A DNA stretch of 64,000 bases from Isoetes taiwanensis (lineage: Eukaryota > Streptophyta > Lycopodiopsida > Isoetales > Isoetaceae), in the NCBI GenBank assembly GCA_021234155.1, contig JAJEKV010000015.1:5959194-6023193 (forward strand), in the 5' to 3' direction. The translations under genes and the position numbers were made by a program. The notes below the pieces were generated by a model. It was not told the origin of the DNA and did no database searches. It saw only the letters and a list, made by a program, of their open reading frames with translations. This document shows, one piece after another, positions 1-11,448 of this stretch; position 1 is the first letter of the stretch; each line of letters starts with the position of its first letter.

Positions 1-2
1 TG

Positions 3-122
3 GATTACGCAAATTCTTTGAAGATTGCTGAATCTATGGCAGCAATGATCCAGAGCATATGTCAGATGACAAAGGACACACTTCTCGAAGTTGCCAAATT
101 GGCAGCCAAAAACAAAGAATAA
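3..122 (+). CDS. 3' end of an open frame entering from the left
   Basis: The reading frame is open from the window edge and stops at 120-122. It encodes about 39 residues rich in Ala, Met, Lys and Leu, with heptad-like spacing (ESMAAMIQSICQMTKDTL), so a helix or coiled coil is likely. No family is recognised. It runs tail-to-tail with the Harbinger transposase at 1541-2649. PIF/Harbinger elements often carry a second Myb/SANT-like ORF, so this could be the end of such an ORF, but no Myb motif is visible. It could equally be a host exon. Confidence 0.25.
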   Translation, partial: DYANSLKIAESMAAMIQSICQMTKDTLLEVAKLAAKNKE

Positions 123-315
123 AGGTATGATGTTCACTTTCATACATTCTGTTATACTTTTCTTTTTGTTTCTTTTAGAAATGTCTCAAATTGGTTAACT
201 GTCTTAATATTCAATGATTGGTACTTCAATCTAGGCATGTAGATATCGTAGCATAAAGCATTAAATACCAGTCTTATCAATTTGCTCCATTTAAACGTCC
301 CCTCCACCCTCAAGC

Positions 316-899
316 GTGAACGAAATGGCATCTAAGCGTCCTCGATCTTCTTTGAGCCCTCCGACCTCCTCCTGTTCCTCTTCTTCTTCGGAAGAATACT
401 CCAGAGAGGATTCATCTGAAGTCTCCCACGAGACTTCAGATTCGGAGGAAAACTACTACTCTGATCATGATTCATGGCTAGAAACTTCTGTGGAAGAAGT
501 TCGGGAGGAGTCTTCATCCTCAATTTTTTACCCCCTCCTCCTCCTCCTCCCCCCGCAAATCAAGTTCAAGATTCTTTTTGGCCCCTCCTCCTCCCTCCTC
601 CTCCTCCTCCTCCTCCTCCTCAAGCAGATGAGGTTCAAGATTCTTCACCAACAATCGTAGCCGAAGTTGAGGAAGTAGAAGTTATTTCACACAAGGTCAT
701 CCACTGCTCTCTATCATAGCGGGCCGTCATGAATTTTCTGGATATGGGAGTGATCATCGAAGCCGAGGTCTTGTCTTGGGCAGAAGCAGCCCCTTTGAAA
801 CAAAAGGCCCATGTGGAGTGTGTCTACATCCGGCATGCAGGGAAATGGGCATTGCATGAAGTGAAGACTATGACCGAGTACTGCGAGCTTTGTGCATGA
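316..899 (+). pseudogene. Ser/Glu-rich then Pro-rich ORF, broken
   Basis: The first frame (from 316; an internal ATG reads MASKRPRSSLSPP) encodes an acidic Ser/Glu-rich tract up to about 525. Near a T6 run (525-530) the sensible reading moves to another frame, open from 474 to 716, with two polyproline blocks made by CTCC repeats. A short phrase around each block (AAGTTCAAGATTCTT) is duplicated. That frame stops at 717-719 and continues in frame from ATG 729 to the stop at 897-899, ending in a Cys-containing segment (VECVYIRHAGKWALHEVK). No domain is recognised. It is either a low-complexity host gene with sequence errors or a relic. Confidence 0.3.
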
Positions 900-1540
900 A
901 GAAAAGAAGATCCTCCTGCCCTTTTTTTTTTTTTTAATTCTGATATGTTCTTTTGTAAAGCAAAAAATATTTGCAATGAAAAGCCTCCTGGCAACCCCTT
1001 CAGCTTATATCGGACAGACCCCTTCAGCTTTTAATGATGTAAAGTGTTTTGATGATTAACAATGAATACAATATCGTTTTATCTTCACTTTCTATGTTTT
1101 ATTTATGTTTTGTCTTCATTTTCTGATTGTGTCTGTTACTGCAGACCATAGAGCATTGAGGACTATGTATCAAGTTTAAGCTGTTTTTTTTAGGGTCTAA
1201 AAAGACAGGCCAATAAATGTGGCCAGTTTCATTTGTATGCACAGAAATTCAGTTGTACTGCAGTTTTATTTTGAATAAAATCTCTATTTCAACATTCAGT
1301 TATTCTAACAGAATGGTGGTTTTTGTATTGATGACTTATTACAGGTCCAGATAAGATGAAATCAATAATATTCGAGAACAAGAAAGAAAGAACAAATTAT
1401 TAAAGAAGATTGCTAACAGAATCATCAAATATTACAGCAACACATGCCCATCCAAGTTCTCAAACAACGCATGCCTCATCTGATCTCCTTGTTTCTTTAG
1501 ACTTCTGTTCATAGCTTCAGTCTCATAGTAATAAACTGGA
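900..1540. other. non-coding, AT-rich stretch
   Basis: There is no supported gene. The stretch holds a T-run near 919-933 and AT-rich sequence up to the 3' end of the transposase. No terminal inverted repeat of a Harbinger element could be identified by eye. Confidence 0.5.
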
Positions 1541-2649
1541 TCAGCCTCTTCTTCGAGAGGCAGTATGTCCCATCCCATGTCCTCCATAATACAGAAGTTC
1601 CAAAGCACACAAGCAGCATGTATAATCTTGGATGCCTTGCCAACGTTTGAGAATTCTGAATTTTTCTTTCACAATCTCGAACCCATTTTCCACACAAACT
1701 CTACCCCTGCAAATCCTTTTATTAAACTTGCCATAAGGTCCATGATTCTGTGGAAAAACTTTCAAAAGGAAGGGTCTGGCAGCATAGGCAGAATCACCAA
1801 GCAAAAGTGGAGGAATGTTAACCTGGATTTGGTCTTCAGTGGCTTGACCTTTCTTCAATTTTCTGCCACTCAAGGTTACAACTGGTTCTTTCAAGATTAG
1901 TTTGGATGCAATTTTGCTGTATATGGAACTCTTCTTGAACTGATTTGAGTCATGGACTGATCCAGTTCTTGTAACACAGACATTTATAAACAGCCTGTTG
2001 TGTGTGACAATACCCTGCAAAAGACATGAGTGCCTTTTGTGTTGACTGTAATAGTCATCACCTTTGTCACTCCTCCTGGGTTTCCTCCATAAAAAGATAT
2101 GGGATCCGTCAACAGCACCATACACATTTGGCAGTCCTGTTGCATCATGAAATTCTTTTATACATTGAGTTAGTCTTGCTCCAGAAGGCATGGCTACAAA
2201 CCTTTTGTAAAGCATAAAACTAGTGTAATTTTTTTAGTATATTTCTGCACTGTAGCTTTTCCAACATAGAATCTCTGACCCACATGCAAAGGCATGTCAC
2301 CATGTGCCAGAAAGTACAGAACCATGGCTACAGCTTTCCTGGGATCAACAGGGGGCCTAACCTTAACCCCTGGCCTAATCAAATAGGGGACAACAAGCCC
2401 GACTAGTCTCTCAAAGCTGGCCCTCTTCATTCTGTAAAATTGATGCCACATATCATCTTCAAAAGAAGCTATACAATTCCATGCGTGGTTATCTATATTA
2501 TCCCATTGTGTTCTTTGTCTTGGAGCAATCCAAAATCTTCTAGGTGTTCTTCTAACCCGGCATGATCCAGCTAACATCAAAGATGAGGCAGCAGCACAGA
2601 AGAAGAACATGTTATTTTCTTGCAAGTCATCGTCATCGAATAGATTCAT
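1541..2649 (-). pseudogene. PIF/Harbinger (HARBI1/ALP1-like) DDE transposase, one frame break
   Basis: Two overlapping minus-strand frames form one transposase. The 5' frame (2649-2194) holds the N-terminal helix-turn-helix region (FERLVGLVVPYLIRPG, then FYVGKATVQKYTKKI). The 3' frame (2215-1541) is the DDE_Tnp_4 nuclease. Its catalytic residues are visible: D36 in VYGAVDGSHI, D141 in LLLGDSAYAARPF and E176 in VENGFEIVKEKFRIL. GSVHDSNQF, typical of the family, is also present. Such enzymes cut and paste DNA in the nucleus. The combined length, about 360 residues, is normal. The frames meet at about 2200-2215, where a one-base frameshift or a lost intron would explain the break. No 3-bp TWA target duplication was found. 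Confidence 0.9.
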
Positions 2650-3091
2650 TGGGTCTCCAAGCTCGTTTAGCTCAAGAAGCTACAAACAGAGCTTTTGGAA
2701 TGCGAATCCGATTGTAAGAGCACGCAACAGCATGGCAATCATTCCGAGAATCACTGGATCCATGATAGAACGGCCGGCAAATGGAACCCTATGCAAAGAA
2801 CACAGCAAACGAAATATCCCACAAAGCTTACCTACCAGCAGGAACATGGGAAGAAATATCCCATATTTTGGAGGCCGATTCAAAATTGGAGGGGAATTAT
2901 CCCACAAAAACTTGACCTACCGGAATGATTCGATGGAGTAGTTCTCCGGCGGTAAACCAAAAATTGAGGCCTAACGGACGCTGTTAGACCTCAAGAGACA
3001 GCCTTCTCTCCTTTCCTCCCAGAAAAATACGTACAATTCTGAGAGGAGTCGTATAGGACGAGAGACGGGTATTTTGGCAAGCATGTGGCCA

Positions 3092-3094
<3 letters not shown>
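2650..3094. other. spacer between transposase and Rep-like relic
   Basis: No gene is recognised. It contains a short hairpin-like sequence near 2970-2990 (GGCCTAACGGACGCTGTTAG). Confidence 0.4.

Positions 3095-3130
<36 letters not shown>
3095..3130 (+). repeat. (AG)n microsatellite
   Basis: About 18 uninterrupted AG units, followed by a G run. It lies directly upstream of the Rep-like pseudogene and may mark where its 5' part was lost. Confidence 0.95.
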
Positions 3131-3135
<5 letters not shown>

Positions 3136-3152
3136 AGCTCGACCACCTTCAC

Positions 3153-3921
3153 TTGCAATGTGTATTTCATTTGTCAGCTACAACACTAATAGCTGTGAAT
3201 GTGAGGGTGAAGCAAGCACTAGACTGGGTTGTAAATAGGCATGTAGGTGGCGTTATAATCTGCAAGGCGCTCAAGGACACTCGCCTGCATTGCTTTGAGG
3301 GCATGCTGGGGTATTGTCTAAAGGATTCTGGGAAGATGCACTACAAGAATCATATGAAACAAGTGACTCCAGAGCGGTTGGAGAGGGGGAAGAATTTGTA
3401 TGCGCTCTATGGGGCCGGGGAAATCAAGCACTGTGTTGTATTTGACAATAGGAACATGCTTGGGGCGCTCGCCACTTTGTCCTGTATCATGGCCGACGCC
3501 AGATGACTCCCAGTCTATGTTATACGATTGCCAAGATGCTCCACACTGGGAAGTTCGTGCTATCCAGTGCATGGGTGTTGCCTTTCAACTCTTCAAGAAT
3601 TAGTTATGAGCGGGTAGAGGCAGCCTGGCGTCTCACGCTTGATCCTGACCATGCTTCGATTAGGGACGTCAGATGTGTGATTTATGGACTTCGTCCAGAT
3701 GAGGAGCCCTTGATAAGATAGGAAAAAGACTCCGTAGAATCTGGGACGATGCTATAGACTATAGGAAACTTGATAAGTTGAATGCCATGCTAGACGGGGA
3801 AGATGATGAGGATGACGAGGGCACAAATGCAAATGTGCAGAACTATCCTCGAGATGAAGAATATGTTGATGAATCTCCTGCATTTCTACCTCCTATTGAC
3901 AGCATTGCCCTTCCAATCTAG
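3153..3921 (+). pseudogene. Rep/HUH-like replication-protein relic (tentative)
   Basis: Three consecutive frames give one coherent protein: 3153-3506, then 3503-3721, then 3721-3921 (stop). The first frame contains FEGMLGYCLKDSGKMHY, whose Y-C-x-K-D-x-G pattern resembles motif 3 (the catalytic-Tyr motif) of rolling-circle Rep/HUH proteins of CRESS DNA viruses and Replitron transposons. The later part is helical and ends in an acidic tail (GEDDEDDEGTN). No upstream HUH motif and no helicase Walker A box are seen. Two frameshifts make it a pseudogene. The family call is inference from one motif and general resemblance. It could instead be another eukaryotic transposon protein. Confidence 0.35.
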
Positions 3922-5557
3922 GACTTCATTTCCCTCCACTTTGCTGATGATTCTCTAGCTATTTCATAGTGAGATCCTTCACAAGGAGCCCAAAAATGAA
4001 CTATCACATTAAACTGGTATCAAACTGCCTAAAAACCATGGTATACGTGGTTTTTTATGCATGAATTTATTTGATAGAAGAAAACCACATACCATAGTGG
4101 TTTGTTGAGACTATAGTGATTTATGACATGGTTATCCATGTTGGTTATTTGAACTATAATGGATTCTTAAAGCTAGCTAAGGTTTATGAGATAGTTTCAT
4201 GCATACAATAGTGGTTTATTAAAACTAGTAATAGTTTGTTAAAAGTATCTTGAATCTATCGTGCCTTGAATGCCAGTTTTATTATACCCAATATCATATG
4301 TATATGACATGGATTTAAGACATTTAAGCTCATTGGGCACATGTTTTATGGGTGCTCGAGCTTTATGATGATATGGTTGGTTGAATGAACTATAAGAACT
4401 CGTTATTATATATTTATTTCTTTGGGTTTTTCTTTTTTCCTTTTTTTGGTGGGGTTGGGGGTAAGTTGAAGCTATCGGTACTTTGTGGAAGGAGTCGTAT
4501 TATATATCATCATGGTCTATATTAAAATGTATTATTGTCTATTGATGTTGATGATTGAGGTTAATTGGTTGGTTCACTTGATCGATGCCATATAGGCCTC
4601 AAGTTCAAGTCCTCATGTAGACATGCAATATAGGGTGAATGGGGGCTTCTTGCCACCAAAGGGCAACATACTAACTATTCTCTATGCTTTAAGACTAGGT
4701 CGGAGTTTGGAAGACCTTTGTAGGTAAGATTGGTGTGAAGGCCAAGAGGAATTCATCTTCAACTTCAGCACTTCAAGGTCAAACTTCATAAGAGGTACTA
4801 TATTTAAGGTTAAACATTTGGTCAAGGCATGTTCTAGAAGACTTTAGGTTAAGAAGATTGGAAGATGCTCATTTGAAGTTTTGAAGTTAAAGTTTGAAAG
4901 ACCCCATGATACATGCTTTTAAGCCGTAGTCATTTTCTCCACTTCCCTATCCACATTCCATTTTTATTCCAGTATGCTCATTTTTGCCCCATATTCACCT
5001 TTTCCTCTTCTTAGCCTAGCCATTTTCCTATTTTCACCTTCATTATGCCCGCCTTGCCATATATATCCCCCTTTGAGAATTTTTACCTAGCCCATTTCTC
5101 TATTTATTCCTATATACTACCATAAGCCATCCATTTCCACCATTTCAATTCATACTCCATAGCTTTTATCTTAAAAGTTTTACACCTTTGCTATTGTGGT
5201 CAAAACCCATGTCACTATCTCTTTCATATCCATTACCCTTCACTCTTTGTGAAACACCTTTAGCCATCAAAACTCCACCTTCTCATTTTTTACATCTTAT
5301 TCCGTTACTATTGCTTCAATATTATTTTTTGCCCTTACTCCTTGCCCCATTTTGTTGTCTTGCATCCAAATACCTTGATGACGTCACCCTCACTTCATTC
5401 AAGATATGTGCTTATGCAAAATCCATAGCCAATGTTCCTAGAGGTCTCAATAATGCGTGCGTGGCCACTCCTAATATTGGATCCTTGAAGAATCAAGGAA
5501 ATAAGCTTAAATCATGTTAAAAAAGCTTATATGCTCTTTTGCTCAAATGTTTTGTAG
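3922..5557. other. AT-rich intergenic stretch with a possible pol III B box
   Basis: 3990-4260 is rich in GTGGTTT/AAACCAC words, like stretches at 51200-51830 and 57300-57900. At about 4590-4625 the sequence CAAGTTCAAGTCC resembles a pol III B box, which may mark a decayed SINE (about 4555-4690). No coding region is convincing. 4900-5500 is pyrimidine-rich. Confidence 0.4.
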
Positions 5558-5639
5558 ATTGGAGGAGTTCCGCTTCATAACCGGCACGTTCCTGGTAGTC
5601 TACAGGAATTTCGCCAATATGTTTGGAAGACCTGCCTGA
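5558..5639 (+). CDS. possible terminal exon of an unidentified gene
   Basis: A pyrimidine-rich tract ending in TAG (5555-5557) looks like a splice acceptor. It is followed by a short open stretch that ends with TGA at 5637-5639 and includes LEEFRFITGTFLVVYRNFAN. The peptide looks protein-like rather than random, but no family is recognised and no upstream exon was found. It may be a stranded exon fragment. Confidence 0.2.
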
Positions 5640-7348
5640 GCAACTGTCTGTTATCTTTTGTTTCAAAGTTCTAGTGACTCAAAATCCTGATGCATCGTCT
5701 TATTTTCTGCCTTTTTGAGTGTTTTTGTTGGGATAAGGTATGCTATTTGTTATAATTGAAAGGAAATTTTCATACAGGATGATGGTCAGTTCAGAGCTAA
5801 CTAGTATTTTCGACCAGTTTGCAGGTGACACCATTATTTTTGTGTTCGTGATGTCCTGTAATTCTTTTGTGTGCCACTTCTCTGTTCCAGTTGCAGGAAT
5901 TGGAGAAATAATCTTTGGGGATTTCTGGGTTGCAACAGATGTGGTCTTTCTTTTTCAATTCATCCGGTAAAGGGATTTGTGCACTTGTCTCTAAAATGTC
6001 TTTCTATTCGAACCTCTCCTCTCTAGAAACTTGCTGGCATTATATGTGGCCGAACTTATAATGTTTGGCAATTGGGAGACGTAATGTGCTGCACCTTTGC
6101 TTTTAGGCAACTGGTTATAATAATTGGCAATTTAAGAATATTATGGCATTGGTTATTTTTGTGGCAAAGGTTGTTTTTTAGAGGCCAGAAATATCTCCAT
6201 ATGTATTTCATGTCGTATGGGGAGCATCTTGAAATATGGTCCATCCTTGATTTGGTATGTTTCAGGGTTTATTCTGTGACCAATGACCACAAATGAACTG
6301 TAACCTCTTCATCTGCTCAGAACCTCTTCGGGCATCAGATTTCTAGGCAGCCTAGTTGATGAATCCGGGCACGACAGCGCATAGGTCATGGAAAACATGC
6401 TTTTATATACAAGCTCCACAAAGAAGCTTGAAGCTTCAACCAGCAGCTCTCACATACAGAGCTCTATAGAGCGGATCTGGACCCTTGCACCTCCATTTCA
6501 ACACCAAAATCACGAACAACAATTCCGCCTGCTTCAATCCAGTGGCAAACAACCATAATCCATCTGCCCACAATGCTTAGCCCCTCTTCTAGCAGAGGAG
6601 TCGCGTGAACTGGCTCGGCCATGCTCTGGCAACAGATGGCAGGAAATTCTATTCTAAAACCATTAATTCCAAACAAAACTTTTCTTAACTTCAATTCCAT
6701 CTCCCTTTTCTCGCCAAACCATTGCAAGAATCTTGGTCCGGAGAATTTTTTTTTTTAAGGCAAGATATTTTATTAATAATAAGTATGGCATACAACCTTA
6801 TTTATAAAGCCCTCAAAAGGCTAGATAGGAAATATTTGCACCACACCCTGAAACAATGGGAAAGCACTACTAACTTAGTCCGGAGAAAATTTGCCAACCT
6901 TATGGGTCATCGGTTTTAGGAAGGAGAAATTTCACTGACCTTGAAATTTCAGAAGGAAATTTCGAGCTGACCTGGCATGCCACGAGCGGCGGAGCGTCCG
7001 TTCTTGAGATTGAATGAACTCTGATGTAGCCAGATTCAGGCAACTGGAAAAAAAATTTCAGAAAACCAAGCAAAAGTAGCCGTGATTCAACACGATTTTG
7101 TCTAGTAGCTTGGGCGGCGTCTGGACGATTTTGTGGTATGAATCCGACAGTAGAAGTGAAGCCGACAGTAGATTTTGTGTTGTTGTTTATGCATGATGGA
7201 TTGTCGAAGCATATATAAGAAAAACAGTCGGCTTATTTTGCGAATATCCAAAGCGTCGAATCTACGAAAGCTATGCCGCACTCTGAACCCAAAAGCCGGA
7301 GCCACTCTGTTCACAAAATCTGTCATAGCCGGCCAAATCCATTTTCTT
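5640..7348. other. intergenic, no supported gene
   Basis: Short open frames occur on both strands, for example a minus-strand frame at 6464-6727 with IVGRWIMVVCHWIEAGGIVV. They lack homology I can recognise and have no clear exon structure. 6745-6780 holds a T run and AT-rich sequence. Confidence 0.4.
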
Positions 7349-7588
7349 TCAACTAGGAGAGCAAAGATCCGATTTTTTTAAGCTGAAGCTGAATGAATCA
7401 TACCCTGAAGTAGATGGTTGGGTAGAACAAACGGAAGCACAGAAGAAAAACTGAGCAAAACACAGGTTCCGGTTTTGTATAGGGCTGCTGGTTTTGTGTA
7501 GGGCATGAAAGCTTGAGATCGATTGAGTCTCAAGAAACAGAGAGAAATAGGCTGCGGCAGAAACAGAGTGGGCAAGCGGCGCCGCCAC
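7349..7588 (-). CDS. small ORF with a transit-peptide-like start
   Basis: The 79-residue frame starts MAAPLAHSVSAAAYFSLF and is rich in Ser, Ala and Phe with very few acids. This resembles an organelle-targeting or signal region. No downstream domain follows in this or a nearby frame. It may be a first exon or chance. Confidence 0.18.
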   Translation of the reverse strand: MAAPLAHSVSAAAYFSLFLETQSISSFHALHKTSSPIQNRNLCFAQFFFCASVCSTQPSTSGYDSFSFSLKKSDLCSPS

Positions 7589-7599
7589 GATGTCAACAG

Positions 7600-8600
7600 A
7601 AAGTTTCGCATTTAAAAAATGAGCTGAAAGAGGACGAAATTTTAAGGTGGTTAAAATTTCGTTTCGAATAATATGCTTGAAATAAAATTTTCTAATTTAT
7701 TCTTAGCAATGGAGATATATTGCAATGAGACCTAACTCTAAGCTTTTTATTTTTCCAGCGGCGGGCTCAAACGATCAAAAAGGCGCCCAGATGGAGAGGA
7801 GAGATCGCGCAGCAGCCGCACAGGTATTCAGGGATCGGGTTAACTCAAGAACTGGTTACTGGAACAAATCCATTTATGTATTTGCTCAGAATATGTTAGT
7901 TGCTTTGCATTCTCTTTCCAATGGTTCTGAACGGGCCATGGCAGCTGTCTGGCTCAAATTATCATCGAAACAGGACAATGCAAGGAATGTTCCATGTCAC
8001 GATAAGGTACAAGATACATATGTCTGCTATTGATTTTAAATCTGTATTTTTTTACTTTGATCCCAGTGGTCTCTGAACCACGAAAAATCTTCCTTGAGTT
8101 GTTTTCGATTCGATGAAGTCTTGGACTTGTTCTTTGACGCAGGTTCATAATGAGATTTCGGAAGCACGAGCAGGAGTACAGATGATTTGTTTCTGCTTCT
8201 GAGCTGCAGAGATAATTTGAGATCGGCATCTGGAGCTAGAGCTTGAACCTGTAACTCCATTTGCCAGAATTGCTGAATGTCTGCCACGTATTGATCATCT
8301 GAGGTGAGCTTAAATCATTGATTAAAGAATTTAGAGAGCTGATATGAAAAGAGAAGATGGCTTATGCTATTTGTATGCCCATACTTTAAAAACAATACCG
8401 AATGTCCATGTAAAAGCTCTGTTGAAGGACATATTATCTGACGACGTAATTTAGGTGCTTTTTGATAAATGGTAGTGGCATTTCAGGTAGGCATTTTAGT
8501 TAGAATTTAACAGACAATGCAGGATTACAACAGAGCCATTATGCTCAAGCTAAGCAGCAGAGCCATTCTTTAGGGTGGCTCTACACGTAGAGAAGACCCG
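7600..8600. other. no supported gene
   Basis: A plus-strand frame at 7725-8033 and a minus-strand frame at 8036-8287 (MADIQQFWQMELQVQALAPD) are open, but neither shows a known motif. They may be decayed exons. Confidence 0.35.
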
Positions 8601-8980
8601 TAAGGCAATCATAAAACCTTTCTTTCCGTTCTTAGGTGAAACCGGTCAACACATTTGTCGTTTGGGCTCGCACTCTTAGAAGATTATAAGGCAATCATAA
8701 AACCTTTCTTTCCATTCTTAAGTGAAACTGGTCAACACATTTGCTCACCTATTTTCGGATGGGGAAGGTTTTACAGGAAGCATTTAAACAATTGTTGGAC
8801 CTCTGCCATATGTATGATATGCTATAGTTTAAAGAAGGTGAAGATAATAGTCCACTGGAATTTTTTAATAATTATGTCTAAGGGAGAGAGCTGACATTGT
8901 TTCTTGGATGACATTTGCTCACCTATTTTTGGATGGGGAAGGTTTTACAGGAAGCATTTAAACAATTGTTGAACCTCTGC
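8601..8980 (+). repeat. overlapping direct duplications
   Basis: A ~57-bp block at 8601-8657 recurs at 8687-8743 (core GGCAATCATAAAACCTTTCT). The sequence after the second copy, about 70 bp from 8737 (core GGATGGGGAAGGTTTTACAG), recurs at 8911-8980. The copies differ by a few substitutions. Confidence 0.85.
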
Positions 8981-9019
8981 CTGAATAAGGGCTCGCATGA
9001 AAACAGACAAAAGCTCCCG

Positions 9020-9478
9020 CTAGCTAGGCTTTTCATTCATCTCAGCAGTTTTTCTACAATGGAATGTTGGAGAAAGAGGACATCCCTGGCGGACCCCAAT
9101 ACTGCTAGTGAATGGTTGTCCCGTCATCCGTGATCTCGACTGAACAACGCCGCATAACCTCAGATAATCGCATTTTGCATATCCACGAGGGAACCCGCGA
9201 TTGCCGCATAATCTTTCCCAAAACTTTTCCCGAGGCACAATGTCAAAAGCCTTCGCAAAGTCAACAAAGCAACAATACAGGTCCCGCCGACGGTTTCTGC
9301 TATCCTCAACCAAAGTCCTCAATGTGAAGATATGATCAATGGTTGAATGAGGGGGTCTGAGCCCTGCTTGCGTGAGAGCTCGCACACCTGTTGCTTCTGC
9401 CCACCTGGTCAACTGTTGCTCAATAATGCCAGCTAGCAGTTTGGCAAACACTGAACTGACCATGATTGTTTGGAGCAA
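9020..9478 (-). pseudogene. LINE (non-LTR retrotransposon) reverse transcriptase fragment
   Basis: The 152-residue frame covers the N-terminal part of a non-LTR reverse transcriptase: a fingers region (STIDHIFTLRTLVEDSRNRR), the palm motif with the first catalytic Asp (YCCFVDFAKAFDIVPREK) and the motif SIGVRQGCPLSPTF. The frame ends before the YxDD box, which is absent, so the fragment is inactive. Plus-strand sequence immediately to the left (8601-8980) is unrelated duplicated DNA. The style YCCFVDF..AFD is typical of long-lived plant and algal LINE lineages; the exact clade is not assigned. Confidence 0.85.
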
Positions 9479-9680
9479 GCTTGCTTCAAAACCTCTACAC
9501 TTGATCTCGCTTCATCGACTGTTACAGGAAACCTACTCCACATCATCAAACTGGCCGATTCTCTTCGCCTGTTAAACCAAAGCCAGGAAACCCGTGAGAA
9601 AGTATCACTGGTTCTTCATGAACCTCACCAATTGTTACTGCAGAGTAACGCTGATGTTGTTGTCTTTCAAGCGATGGTTT
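9479..9680. other. likely continuation of the LINE relic, unrecognised
   Basis: The minus strand here would be 5' of the RT domain. The frames are short and broken, and nothing definite is visible. Confidence 0.3.
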
Positions 9681-9832
9681 GTGAGTAAAACATTATTGTC
9701 AAGCATATCAATGTCTAAAGCTTTTATTTGATTCAATTTTATTTTGTTACTAAAGGTCTGTGAATAAAACATTATTCTAGAGCATATCAGTGTCAAAAGC
9801 TTTTATTGATTCAATTTTATTTCACTAGTAAA
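9681..9832 (+). repeat. ~75-bp tandem duplication
   Basis: 9681-9755 and 9759-9832 are near copies (shared TAAAACATTATT and GCTTTTATTTGATTCAATTT). They are AT-rich with no coding content. Confidence 0.85.
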
Positions 9833-9943
9833 ATTCTATTTTCTAAATTAATATCAATCTAACCAATTTCTTTCCTTTATGTTCATGCTGACTATAGAAT
9901 CTTCCAATCCATCAATTCCATATGACATTCCTCTGATGTCTGA

Positions 9944-10168
9944 AGTCAACACGATGTTGATCCAAACATCATTACAGTACCAGAGAACCCAATAAATGAA
10001 GATCAAGTTCAATTAGTCCCGCCACCATCAGCGCAACCACCACCTTCACGTGGCGAAGACCCTATTGATGTGTTGTCATTATGGTTGGTTGGATACATCA
10101 ACTTTCTTCATCCATCTCTACACCCTACCCAAGGCCCCAAAGGGGCCAAAAAATTAGTTAGTACATAA
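9944..10168 (+). other. open Pro-rich stretch, unrecognised
   Basis: The frame is open for about 74 codons, with a proline-rich stretch (LVPPPSAQPPPSRGEDP), and stops at 10166-10168. It has no ATG near its start and matches no known domain. It may be part of a decayed transposon polyprotein. Confidence 0.2.
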
Positions 10169-10386
10169 TCAGAACCTATGTAATAATGACGCACTTCCAA
10201 AGACTATCCATAAAAACGTTTTTTGAAGTGGCTTAAACATGATAATGACACATAGGCGCATCAAAAGTGTGCCGGTGCCTGAGGCATCGACGCAGAAATT
10301 TCCGTTCGGAGTTCCACTTCAGCAGCAATGTTTGAATATGGCGGAGTGCATGAGGGGGTCTTAGATGTCGAAGGCGCATCCTGACG

Positions 10387-11130
10387 CTATTGAGCACGGG
10401 TGGTGGCATGAACATTAGCAAGCATGCGTCCTTCGACAGCTTGCAAGCGTGCGTCCTTCGGCGTGCGTTCTTCAGTGGCATGATTGCACATGTTGCAACA
10501 TTTGCAGTGAGGAGGACCATCAATAGAATTACATTCATTGGCCAGGTGGCCTTGATACTTACAAATATGACACCAAATTTGACTGCGTTGTGGGAGCCTG
10601 ATGAGGTTGGACCGTGTTTTGTGGAACTATGACAGGGGGAATGAAAGGAAGATCTGTAAGAGGAATACCACAGGAAGATACGTTGACAGAATGGTTGACA
10701 ATAAGCCACTGATGAGGATCGCCATGCAGTGTGCGTGGTGGAGAAGATATGGGACTTGAGTTGTGGCTGAGAGTGACCATTCAGAATAGCCAGAGCTTCA
10801 AATTCTTCTATATGTGCTTGAGCACTCTGATCAAGGGGCTTCCCCTTGGCATTCCCAAAAATTGGATAGGTAGATTGTGAATAATCAACGAGGCAGTGAT
10901 TTGCGAATAAATTGGTGGAGCATAAGAAGGAACATATGAGGCACAGCCATGGGCTGAGATCAAGGGGTTTGCGTGGGGGCCATGAAACCAGGAGGTTCTG
11001 AGAGAGGGGCATCATGTGCGTGGGTGCCATCCTCATTTAGTTTGAGATCACCAATATTGTAAACTTGAACAGGAGGTTGAAAAGATGGAGAAGATTGAAA
11101 TTCTTGAACATGTGGAGGACCAAAGAAACA
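10387..11130 (-). pseudogene. gag-like zinc-knuckle protein, frameshifted
   Basis: On the minus strand a Pro/Ser-rich region (frame 10780-10559, SHNSSPISSPPRTLHGDPHQ) leads, after one frameshift near 10575, into CHICKYQGHLANEC (10572-10531). This is an exact CX2CX4HX4C zinc knuckle. A second Cys cluster follows (CKCCNMC), then a stop at 10389-10387. CCHC knuckles bind nucleic acid in retroelement Gag proteins. No RT or integrase is attached, so the family is uncertain. Element B's LTR begins about 90 bp away and truncates the context. Confidence 0.5.
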
Positions 11131-11219
11131 TGAGGGTAGCCCATACCATGCTGTTATAAGTGTTGTCCAACGTTTGAAAATAATGAGGAGTGTGATGCAC
11201 AGGAGTGTGATGGGGTGAC

Positions 11220-11448
11220 TGTGACGTCCCCTACTCGTATACGGTGCATCCACCGTATACAAACAGGAGTTCATCCCCCATACCAGCTCCACACTGATAC
11301 AGGGCCCTCCACATAGCACTGCACCTGTAACGAGTCCCAGTGGGAAGAGTGAAGGGGTCATTTTACCATGTCTCCCTCAGGGCCTATCTAGCTGCGGAAG
11401 CGTAAACATACATGTCAGTATACAACATAATCACATATCCACCTAGTA
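11220..11448 (-). mobile_element. element B 3' LTR, outer part (split by element A)
   Basis: Starts TGTGACGTCCCC. It is the reverse complement of the terminal ~230 bp of the LTRs at 12710-12940 and 21480-21707. Its missing remainder resumes at 21708. A and B are therefore nested: A landed inside B's 3' LTR. The bases before it, GTGAC (11215-11219), would be B's target duplication, but B's other end is lost. Confidence 0.85.

Noticed and set aside
10233-11036. 267-residue minus-strand ORF
   Set aside because: The zinc knuckle lies in a different frame of the same strand; this frame gives hydrophobic, motif-free sequence and is probably a shadow.
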